Assembly: GCA_030374805.1 (NCBI GenBank)
Contig: JARGSG010000076.1
Span: 62,001 to 126,000, forward strand
From: Gracilaria gracilis
Taxonomy: Eukaryota; Rhodophyta; Florideophyceae; Gracilariales; Gracilariaceae
Length of the DNA stretch: 64,000 nucleotides
Direction: 5' to 3'
The position numbers were made by a program, and so were the translations under genes. The notes beneath the pieces were generated by a model. It did not search any database and was not told the origin of the DNA. It saw nothing but the letters and a program-made list of their open reading frames with translations. Positions 1 through 8,853 of the stretch are shown in pieces. The first letter of the stretch is position 1. Each line of letters begins with the position of its first letter.

Positions 1-1140
1 CACACTTCCAACCTTGGAACTCTCAAGTTCTATCTCCTTGACCACATCGTCGAGAAAATTCGCCGCTTCGGAGGCCTTCAATTCAACGATGCCGGCATAT
101 TCGAACACGCCCACTCCCTCTTCAAGTCACACTCTCACATCCCAGGTCCACCGCACATGAATAAACCATTCGCGCCATCCATCACTCCAACGCAACCAAA
201 GATTGGAACCCCCTTTCCACCAACCCCTCCATCACTTCCTCCTCTCCTGCCCTCGTCTCTCCCATCCAATCCCGCAAACCCGGTTTGGTCTGTGATAGAA
301 AACTCGTCTCATTCGGTGATCTCATCACCGCCCACCAATTCCTTCACTCTAATTGTCATTTCAATCCCAAATTTCTCCAGGACCTCTTCCCCACCGACAC
401 TCTCTCCATCTTCCAAAAGATTGAAAAACACGCCCTCCCTTCATTCATCACCCTTTCTCTCGAAGTCCTAGAACTCTCAGGGAACTCCCACACTCTCCGT
501 CGCACCCGAATCACCGTAGTTAACTCCGCTTACGTCGCCGGCGGTTATTTCCCATCACTCGACCACTAAATTGAAGAGCGGAACGAGCTCGCGCTCCAGG
601 ATCCTCCAGTCTCTCTTATCCAACGAATATTTGCCGCCCCGTCCTTCGGTCCTTCTAAATCCCGAAAGTTCTCTCACGTCCTCGTCGTATGCACCAGCTC
701 CTCCAACTCCCCCCCATCGTCTTGGTCTGCAAACTCATCTCCCTTCTTCGCTTCACCTTTCCTTCTTCCACTACATCTTCCAAGAAGTTCGCCTTCGTAC
801 AATTCATGGAGCTCGTCCTACCAAGCGACGAATTCGATGTCACCCTCGACTGCGTATGTCTCCGATTGGCAACAGACGACGAACATAACCACACCGCCCA
901 TCCAGTTCCCATCTCCACCTAATCCACATCCGACAACGTTTCTCCATAATTTGGACTCATCCTTTTCTCTTCTATCCTTGGCTCCGTTCATGTTCTCCAC
1001 CAGAACTATCCCGCACCTCCCTTCAAATCCCGTCTTCATTGGCGTTCCCATAGACTCTACCTCAACAGATTGTACCGAAACCCCACCTCCAGGCCTTACC
1101 TCCCACCCCCCGCATAGCACTCATTCCATGGGATTTTCGT
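1..1140 (+). pseudogene. C-terminal remnant of a large DNA-transposase-like protein (KDZ/CACTA type?)
   Basis: From base 1 the + strand is open without a start, so the gene enters from outside the window. Short recognisable blocks lie in shifting frames: LKFYLLDHIVEKIRRFGG near 20-80, a block around 285-566, FAFVQFMELVLPSDEFDVTL near 790-850, and GSVHVLHQNYP near 980-1010. This series (an HLLDH-like block, a 'VQ-mel-P-DE' block, then a terminal 'HV' block) resembles the C-termini of Kyakuja-Dileera-Zisupton/CACTA-type transposases as I remember them. The frame is broken by TAA at 567-569 (the frame reads on beyond it), by further stops, and by at least one frameshift near 700. A dead transposon tail is likely; the exact superfamily is uncertain. 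Confidence 0.35.
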
Positions 1141-1450
1141 AAACCAATCGCTACAACCCTCTTCTACTGGAAGGATTGCAGATAGGTATGGGATCAAGAA
1201 GATGTACCACCTCTTCATCATCCCACAGCAATCTCCACTCCTGCCACTCTTATTCAACCTATCCTCTTCCCTCTTCTCCATCTGCCCCATCCCTACCCTC
1301 TCCCCAGTGCCCAAACAAACGACTGAAACTGGGCTGCTCCGGTCGGCACGCTACTATGTAGCAATCAAGAACCGCTCCAAGTCTCCCCGTAAAATTTGAC
1401 ATAAATTATTCCTCCCTCGCCGCTAGATATACCTTCTCCCTCGATGGAAT

Positions 1451-3208
1451 CTACAGCCCAACCGTCGTAGATCTGTCCGAATTTCCAGACACACACCTCG
1501 GATCCCCCTTTAAAAACCCATCGTTCTCAAACTTTTCCCCGTGCTCGGCCCTCACCAATTCCCATGCCACCTTCAATATACCCTCCACTGCCCTCGACAG
1601 ATACCTCCCATACAATGTAGAAAACAAGAGCTGCATTTGTTTTCCACGTCCCATACCCTCGTTCATCGTTTTCACAACATACCCAATCCACGCATCAAGT
1701 CTGGCGAGGTGCATCACCGTCCCATCTACGTAATGCTTTTCCCCATTACATTTGGTCTCCACTCCGTATCCCATGTACTCTTCCAACACTGCCACCGCCA
1801 TTCCGTTCTTGACATACTTGTCTTCATCATCACAGCTCCACTGTGAAGCATGCACAGTTGACCCAGAGTAGGCAAGATGTTCAAACCGGCTCATTCTCCA
1901 CGCACACAACTTGTTCATTCAATCTTCTTCACTTCCCATAAGCTTCTAGCGAGCTTCGTCCATCTACTTTTTCAACTCCTCACTAAGTTCCGTCCCCTCG
2001 CTAGGCTTCGCCCGCTTTGCAATCAAATTATATCCCAGTGAAGAAAATAATCTGTCTCGAGCAGCCCGCGTTCGCAATCCAATCACATCTCTTATTGTCT
2101 GCTTCATCCGCTGCTTCAGACACTTGTCCACGCTTACATTCTCCACGCACTCTTGATTCCTCCCCGCTTCCCTTATCGTCTCCCACGTCTCTCCCATTAT
2201 TTCTCTCTCGACCACATAATTCAACAACACATCCGTTCCAACTTCGGTCGATGAAGTGTATGCCCTCATCTCATATGCAACCTGAATTGGGCACCTAGGC
2301 ACTATCTCCTTCTCCCCAACTACAAACAGGCTACCCTCTCTAATTTCCCCCACCGTCTCACTCCTGTTCTTCCAGCTTCCACCAACTTTTTCCGTGTCGA
2401 AACATAGTTCAGACTCCTCTAACTTCCCACAATGAAGAATCATATCATATTCAGACCTTGCGAATCCATAAAAACATTCTTTCACTCCAGTATCATACTT
2501 TTGGCGCCCTCTCACCTTCTTTCCTCCACCACCTCGCTTCCACCCCTTCACTGCCTCCCGAATACTTTCGATCAACACATTTTGCCGTCTATTTTCCTCC
2601 CTCAGCCATCCCAACTCTTCCTGCGTCAGCTTCAAACTCACCATCAATGTAAAGTGATCTTTCTTCATATTTCCCAACTGTCCCTTCAGTGAATTCACCC
2701 TCTGAACGAGTGCAGACCGTGGCAATACCCTTAAGTTCTCCTCATTGTCTTCCCGTTCCCTTGTAGATCCCCATTTATCTCCTCGAATTCCACCTCCGCT
2801 TTCTCCACGACCGCCGTCACTTTCGTCTCCTACATCCTTCGGAAGTAAAACGGTGTTGCGCCTTACACGCATCCTTTGGGGTGTTATTGGCGCCGTCTCC
2901 ACGACATTGACTTTCCGACGCCGTTCTGTCAGTACGTCGTCCTCCCCTTCGGAATCCCTCTCAACCACTGCTGCTGTCCGTCCGACAATAAGCTTGGATG
3001 ATTTACAATTTCTACGTCGTGTTCCTCTCCCGTCCGCATGTTCTCGGCACTTCTCTCCCTCTCTTCTCCACAACTTCAACACCCCACAATCCATGAACCA
3101 CACTCCCTGTTCTTCTTTCACTACTCTCCCCTGTTTCACGTTCTGCTCTCGGCCGCACACGCCCCACTCTTTCTTTCTCCTGTTTCGCATTCTCTTGCTC
3201 GGAACCAA
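1451..3208 (-). pseudogene. Element-associated coiled-coil protein, interrupted by three stops
   Basis: A 414-residue open stretch (3208-1964) is followed in the same frame by a 155-residue one (1918-1451). Between them lie a TAG at 1964-1966, a TAG at 1946-1948 and a TGA at 1919-1921. The N-terminal half is basic and low in complexity. Then comes a leucine/charged heptad stretch (SLKGQLGNMKKDHFTLMVSL onward) that should form a coiled coil, followed by a more globular C-terminal part with Trp and Cys. I recognise no domain. It lies downstream of, and in the same orientation as, the methyltransferase-SET relic, so the two could belong to one element. The + strand frames here are Pro/Ser-rich shadows. 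Confidence 0.4.
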
Positions 3209-3639
3209 TTCTTTCCTTCATTGGCACTCTATTTGGCGTCACAACAACCAAATTCTGTACTCCGCGCGTCCCCGCCGGCTGCACACACCTCACTCTCTCC
3301 CTTTCTCCTTCCACCTCTTCGGGTACACCCGCGTTAGGCACTTTATCACCGTTAGTTCCCTTTCTTCCTCCAAGACCCCACTACCTAATATGGTACTACT
3401 CCTTGCTACCGTTCTTCCCTCGACGCCCGTACGAAGCTCTTTAACCATCACTATAATATCCTCGATATCGCTCTTCTCTAAAGCTTGCGCAGTCTCTGCG
3501 CTTCTTTCACGACCATATCTCTCCCGACCACCCCGAAGAACCTTCTTCGCCTAGCCTCGCTGCACTACCATACTTTTTTTGGACTAACTTCTTGATCTCG
3601 TGCGTTCGCAATAGGTTTCGTCACCACAATGCTTACCGT

Positions 3640-3790
3640 TCGCTCCGTTCGCTCCGTTCACTCCGTTTGTTCTGTTCGTTACATTCGCTCCGATGTTCCG
3701 CCTTCGACGCTCTTCGACGCACCGTCGCTTTCCGCCGATCCGTCGCTCCTTGCCGCACCGTCGCTCCTCACCGCACCCTTCCTCCCTTTC
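3640..3790. repeat. Short degenerate tandem repeats (cgctccgtt and caccgtcgctcc-like units)
   Basis: Units close to 'cgctccgtt' repeat from about 3640 to 3700. A second family close to 'gcaccgtcgctcc' repeats from about 3718 to 3780. Both translate to low-complexity Ser/Arg/Asp peptides on either strand, so overlapping open frames here are not taken as genes. Confidence 0.6.
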
Positions 3791-4513
3791 CAACGTAAAA
3801 TACTCTGAGGCGCACGCGTACTAAGGGCGATGCGAACTTCGCCACTTACCGTTTCGCCACGCCTTTGACTCTCTGACGCGCAACCGCTAACCTCCTCCGC
3901 ATTCACACCCCTCGTCTTACGTTTCGCCATATAAAATCCGAACGGTTCCTCGCGGTTGACGCTGGGCTCATGACGTCTTAGCCGCTGACCGTGATCGAAG
4001 GTCACTGGAATCGGAACTGCTCTGCTCTCGACGTGTTTGGCGCTCGATATGATCGAACGTCACTGATCGAATGCACACCCCTAATTGAGTGGAGTGTGGT
4101 GGAAATCACCGAGTGCGGTTTTTTATCCCCCGATTCTAAAACCGAAAATTAACACCGAAATATCCATTTCTCAACTAGACATTTCTCATAATCGGAAAAA
4201 CGTACAAGGTTTCGCAGCATACTCGATGCTCTTCGCTACCTTTCATGTATCTATATACTTCCAGGTTGAACTTCAGCTAAAGTTCTTACTTTCTATTTCG
4301 TGCTCAACAGCGTAGTTGGAGTGCAATTAATGCCCATTATTTATAGTGGTTTACTTATGTGTTTTAAATGTAGATAATTTACTACACGTTCTAATAGATT
4401 ACTATAATAGGATTTGTCGATGTACCCCAGCTATACTGTACTCCGTTATCCGCGAACAACTCCTCTCTCACTTCCAGTTCTCGAAGTGCTCGCACCGCAA
4501 GCATTTGCTATTC
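3791..4513. other. No gene recognised
   Basis: No frame with recognisable protein character. The stretch lies between the tandem repeats and the end of the methyltransferase-SET relic and becomes AT-rich from about 4110. It is probably 3' flanking sequence of the minus-strand relic. Confidence 0.4.
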
Positions 4514-6088
4514 TCATAGTTGCTGAGGGGTGCGTCCTGTATTTGGAGTTCGAATGACCCGCACATTTTCAGTCCTTCGTTTCGTCACACCATCCGAAAC
4601 TGCATCAATGTCCTTATCACCTTCCATATATTTGGGATCGTTAATCATTCAATCCAATGAAAAAGGAGCGGGGACAATCCATACAGATATTAAACTTACT
4701 CCTTGTCTTCTTTCTGGGAGGCTATGGAATATATCGCCGGGGACATTAAACTCCATCGCATACTTCCGAAAGCGTTCGGATGTGGCTCCCAATAACCCTT
4801 CACCATATCTCTTGTGTACCTCTCTTCTCTTCGTTAGGTCATGGTACACCAGTGTTCCAAAGAAGTAACATATCTCTTCATTTTCCATGAATCGGCGTGT
4901 AGTGAACACCCCCACTCTGGCGTCAGGGTGACGAACTGTCGACTTCCTGATACGACAACCGCACATGGTCGCTTCCAGAGCCAACATAGCAATCCAATCC
5001 AGAAGCCCCATCTTTCCTTGCAAAGTTGTAGGCCATTCGTGAAGGGCCTTATGCCTACCAATGGTGACCAAGCTCTCATCCCGCCACATTGACGTAAGAA
5101 AGTCCACAATATACGTAGGAAACTTTTGATACTGGGGGTAGCCGGATGGAGCCTTCCATGATCTCGATGGGCGGACATTCCACTTCGGAAATAAATTCAA
5201 CACCCTAATCATAGCATTCCGAACTTCCTGCGTTACCTGGATATCCGTCTCATTTTCCCACAGGCACAATGAGAATTGAATAAATGCGGCGTGCTTAGCA
5301 TGGGCAAAGCAGTCAGGGTCCGGCTCACACCCGATGAACCTACGATGTGGTTGTAACTCCATGCATGCCATTGCTGTCAAAAACGTCCCTGCAAACAACT
5401 CGACTACAATATCTCCAGCCTGGGAAAACCGAATGATTAGCTCCTTCAACAATGCCCTAGGTTTCTGTTCGGACCTCACCTTTTGTAAAGCGTGGCCCCC
5501 ACCTTCCTTCTTTCTCTTCCACTGAAGAGTCTCCCCACTAGACATGGGAGGTACCTGGTCAATGACACTGTGGTACCCCGGGTGCCTCGACTGCACGAAG
5601 TTGAAGTTCTCATAGTACACCATCACATGCTGCTGCGCGTAGCTGAGACCATTTCGAATTCCATGTACAGAATACTGCATTGCAGGGAAAAGGGAGCACG
5701 ACCTACGTCCAGGGTTACGAATCGGGTTGCCTTGCGACCGTACAAAGTGCATTGGGACCTGGTCCAAAACAAAGGAACGCCTTGGTACTCCGTTTTCGTC
5801 TTTCGCCCCAATGGCAGAAAGTACATCTGTTCATTCCTGGACCTGCTCGAAAGCACTAAAGATAACGAAATAGCCTCCAGAACGTAGCAGTCTTTATGGA
5901 AGCTTTTCTGGCTTCTTCATGTTTTGAGGGCTCAGTACATCGTACCAGCTGTTGCTTAGGTCTCTGTTCCCTTGGATGTTGTGCGGAGGATCCATGAGAA
6001 CCAGTTGAACTTTTCTTACCGGAGACACACCATCTCTGCGCAAAGTCTCGTCCATCTCTACAATATCCTCAAACCCACAATTGTACAA
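4514..6088 (-). pseudogene. DNA N4/N6-methyltransferase fused to a SET-like domain (broken)
   Basis: One reading frame runs from 6088 to 4514, broken only by TAA (5894-5896), TGA (5831-5833) and TGA (4649-4651). First comes methyltransferase motif IV as LVLMDPPHN near 5995-6025, then LLRSGGYFVIFSAFEQVQE near 5835-5893. Motif I, DIVVELFAGTFLTAMA, and an IGCEPDPDCF acidic turn lie near 5295-5415. The IV-before-I order is that of beta-class N4-cytosine/N6-adenine DNA methyltransferases. The C-terminal part reads RVGVFTTRRFMENEEICYFF, typical of the start of a SET domain. After the last TGA it continues with MINDPKYMEG, placed where SET proteins carry their 'INH' motif. DPPH instead of DPPY and IND instead of INH are deviations. 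Bacterial-type DNA methyltransferase plus SET is an unusual pairing. Probably a dead transposon cargo gene. Confidence 0.6.
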
Positions 6089-6099
6089 GCGTAAAACTC

Positions 6100-7452
6100 C
6101 ATCTCCTCCTCACAACTTCGGAAAGCCATTTTGTCATCCAACGACTCAATAGATGGTGGGGGTATTACGCCTACCCCGGACGCTTCGTCACCAGTACTTC
6201 CTTTTCCAATGTCGGCAACTATGTTCGTATCACCATCTTCTTCTTCGCCTCTCCCATCCTTCGGTTCCGTTGATTTCCCAATTTCCTACACCCCCTCCAC
6301 ATCATCCTCAATTTTTACCGCAGGTTCTGGTTTGGATATCGGCGTTACCACCATACCAGGGACGTTCACTGGTTTTTTCGGTTCCAACGGGCTTATGGCC
6401 TCCATGACGGAGGGCACAAGCCAATTCGAGAAACTATGGAATCTCTGAGCAAACGCCAGTTATGAATCCCTCGTAAACGTCTTCAAAACTCTCCATCGTC
6501 CTGGTTCGGAAATTGATTAGAACTGCTCATTCACGATAACCTTGTTGAGGTCCGAAATGAACTCCTTTGCAAGCATTTGGAGGGTAGCATCGATGTCTTG
6601 CGGTAAATTAAATGCCCACGGGATGACTTCTGTTTCAATAACAGTCTCACTTCTGCTCGGGAGCAAGCAACGGTCGTTATCCCGGTGGGAGAACCCCTCT
6701 GCCCTCGTGTCGATCGCTTGAACCTTCATTTCGTCGTACATGACTCGGATGAATGAAAAAACCATGAATTACACGGTAGGGAATCTCAGGAATTGAGAAA
6801 AACAATCCCATGCCTTCGTTATGAGCTGCACACTAAAGCCAACACGCTGAGCTTGGATTTTTTTGGATATTCGGACATTCACGAAAGATGTGGAGTATCT
6901 CTTTTCTCCTCTCTTCCTCTTCTGGCCTATAACTCCTTTTTACATGGAAACTTTCTGAATGAGCGAGAGAAAGAGAATTCTTTCGAAATGTGTGGCAACG
7001 GTTGTGGCGAACGGGGGGACCACCCGCCCCACTCGCTTAGGAGGTATAGTCATGGACTTGAAAAACTCGGTCAAAGTCACATTCTTCCGTATTTCTTTAA
7101 AGTTCACCTCGGTATAAGCATTCGAGAAGTCCCTTACACTCCAGTCTCTATCACCGTCCAAAATGTCCAGTAACTTCGTTGAGAGATATAGCTCACGATA
7201 AGACCCTTTCAGAGATACGACCCGTAGATCACTGTCAGTAAAAGTCGGATGTCCTGGACCCACAAGAATATAGAAGTAATTCTTTGCCAGTGGTAGGACA
7301 TTGCGATTCTTGATAACGTAATCAACGCACTCGCTGTGTCCCACCTTCCTTTGCCGGTCTTCATCTCGAATTGTCGACGCGTAATGATCGCAGATTGTGT
7401 AACATACTGCGACAAGCTCATCTCCGGAGCCATTCAGTTTTCCAACCTTCAT
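6100..7452 (-). pseudogene. Probable N-terminal part of the methyltransferase-SET gene (degraded)
   Basis: Upstream of the methyltransferase motifs on the same strand are three degraded coding-like stretches. One is a 170-residue frame (7452-6940) containing VVSLKGSYRELYLSTKLLDI. The second is an 82-residue frame (6765-6517) ending IDATLQMLAKEFISDLNKVI. The third is an acidic, Pro-rich linker (about 6440-6110, e.g. PEPAVKIEDDVEGV) interrupted by a TAG. Frameshifts or introns separate them; I see no convincing splice sites. No known domain was recognised. Orientation and adjacency suggest one long gene reading into the methyltransferase, but that is inference. Confidence 0.35.
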
Positions 7453-7870
7453 ATCGGAGCTTGAGGGTGCCGCTGACGTAGACCTCGACGAACTAGGTGG
7501 AGCAATTTTATGAATGCACGCGAAGTGGGTGCATTGACGGGTTATGATTCGAACTTTCGGAGCGGATGAGAGATGGCAGGGGACGGGAGATGGCAGCGGA
7601 GGGGAGAAAACAGCGCACGGGAGCCTGCAGCGGGCAGGGGATGACTGCCAACGAGATATGAGAGTGCGTGGGAGACGGGAGCGGGCGGGAGAGAATAAAA
7701 ACTATACAGCACGAACCAGGTTCTCTCAACACCTCAGGGAGATGTGCAAGATGCTTGAGATGTACGTGAAGCCGTAAAAAGGTGTCAGGGAAGGCTGGGA
7801 CACTCGAGGGATATGAAACTTGGTGATTGCAAACATATACGCGAAGTTATAGGGAACGGCTGCTAGGAAA
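7453..7870. other. Intergenic, no gene recognised
   Basis: This lies between the start of the minus-strand relic and the hairpin cluster. A G/A-rich stretch (7560-7690) makes short open frames in several phases without protein-like composition. It may contain the promoter of the minus-strand gene; no clear TATA box was seen. Confidence 0.3.
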
Positions 7871-7935
7871 GCGGACCAGGGTGGCGTGGCGCTTCATCAG
7901 TGCACTGATGAGGCCCAACGACCCCTTGGTCCGCT
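7871..7935. repeat. Hairpin repeat A
   Basis: Two ~30-base arms (7871-7900 and about 7906-7935) flank a short tgca-centred loop and are complementary apart from a handful of mismatches. The outer ends read gcggacca...tggtccgc. It is followed by an A/T-rich tract (7940-7970) that resembles, in inverted orientation, the A/T-rich tract just left of hairpin C. Confidence 0.75.
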
Positions 7936-7981
7936 GTCGCAAAAAAATATTTTTTTTTCAATATTTTTCAACGACAGCCTA

Positions 7982-8055
7982 GGACAGCGGACTGGAGTGT
8001 CGTGGCACTTCATCGGGGCACCGATGGAGCGCCACGACACTCCGGTTCACTGTCC
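7982..8055. repeat. Hairpin repeat B
   Basis: Arms of 35 bases (7982-8016 and 8021-8055) are complementary at about 30 of 35 positions. The core gtcgtggc.../...gccacgac is shared with hairpins A and C. All five arm mismatches I count are G/A or C/T differences, so an RNA copy would keep most pairs as G-U. Confidence 0.8.
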
Positions 8056-8237
8056 CAACGCGCCTTGAGTGATGAAGCTGTGGTAGAGGTACACGTGGCC
8101 CCGCCAACCCGCACCCCTACCAGCCATAGGAATAGGGCATCCTCTATATAAAATAAAGGTAGAAGATTTACTAACTTTATCTCATCTAGAAAATGTCCTA
8201 TTCTTAGCTACGAAGCGTGAGGGTGTGCCACCTTTCA

Positions 8238-8305
8238 CGGAAATATATCGTTCTCTTTCCACAACCGAGATATACTTCGGTTGTGGAAGAAAAGGAATAT
8301 ATCCC
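8238..8305. repeat. Inverted repeat with perfect 12-bp core
   Basis: The core ttccacaaccga (8257-8268) is the exact reverse complement of tcggttgtggaa (8277-8288). The similarity extends outward imperfectly to the two 'atatat' blocks. It lies between hairpins B and C and has a different sequence from them. Confidence 0.7.
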
Positions 8306-8481
8306 GGTAGAATGTGTGACCACGAAGAAGTTAGGGCGTGGAAGGTGTTGGGAGAGGGAGTGGGGACGGCTTTTATACAGCAGCACACGTGTGCTTGGGG
8401 TGGCTCGAATGAAATATTGAAAATATGAAATATCATCTTTGTGCAGCCACTCGTTTCAAAAAATCTCAAAAATATTTTTCG

Positions 8482-8555
8482 GGACTGCGGACCGGGGCGT
8501 CGTGGCGCTTCATCAGTGCACCGGTGAAACGCCACGACACCCCGGTCCGCTGTTC
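8482..8555. repeat. Hairpin repeat C
   Basis: Arms 8482-8516 and about 8521-8555 are closely complementary (ggactgcggaccgggg... against ...ccccggtccgctgttcc). It shares its core with hairpins A and B, so this is a dispersed family and not a chance palindrome. A and C bracket the cluster. Confidence 0.8.
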
Positions 8556-8853
8556 CAGAGTGAAATTAGTCCGCCACAAATTTTATTTATATCTTTATTA
8601 TATCAAACATTGTTGTACAAGTGTACTATAGAGGTTAGTAGCTTGATGTAGCTTCGTAAAGGTCCCGAGAGTGGGCTATAAAATTTTATAGAGGCACAGT
8701 GTATAGTTTGAACTAATATTGAGCGGACGCGCATCCTTGATGAAGTAGACGGAAAGGAACGGGAGTGAAAGTTACAACTAGCTGATCGATCTTGCGAGCG
8801 TTCCCGACGGTCGTAAACCACCTTTTCGATTCTATCAGCCGCGTGTAACTGCG

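Noticed and set aside
2745..3554. 269-codon Ser/Pro/Arg-rich frame on the + strand
   Set aside because: It is the complement of the minus-strand coiled-coil frame, with shadow-type composition.
4514..6088. UGA read as tryptophan
   Set aside because: The two in-frame UGAs could be Trp, but a TAA also interrupts the frame, and the intact host-like genes in the window need no recoding.
7886..8631. Short frames with a repeated 'HQCTDE..' peptide
   Set aside because: They arise from the hairpin repeat family read in different frames, not from conserved protein.
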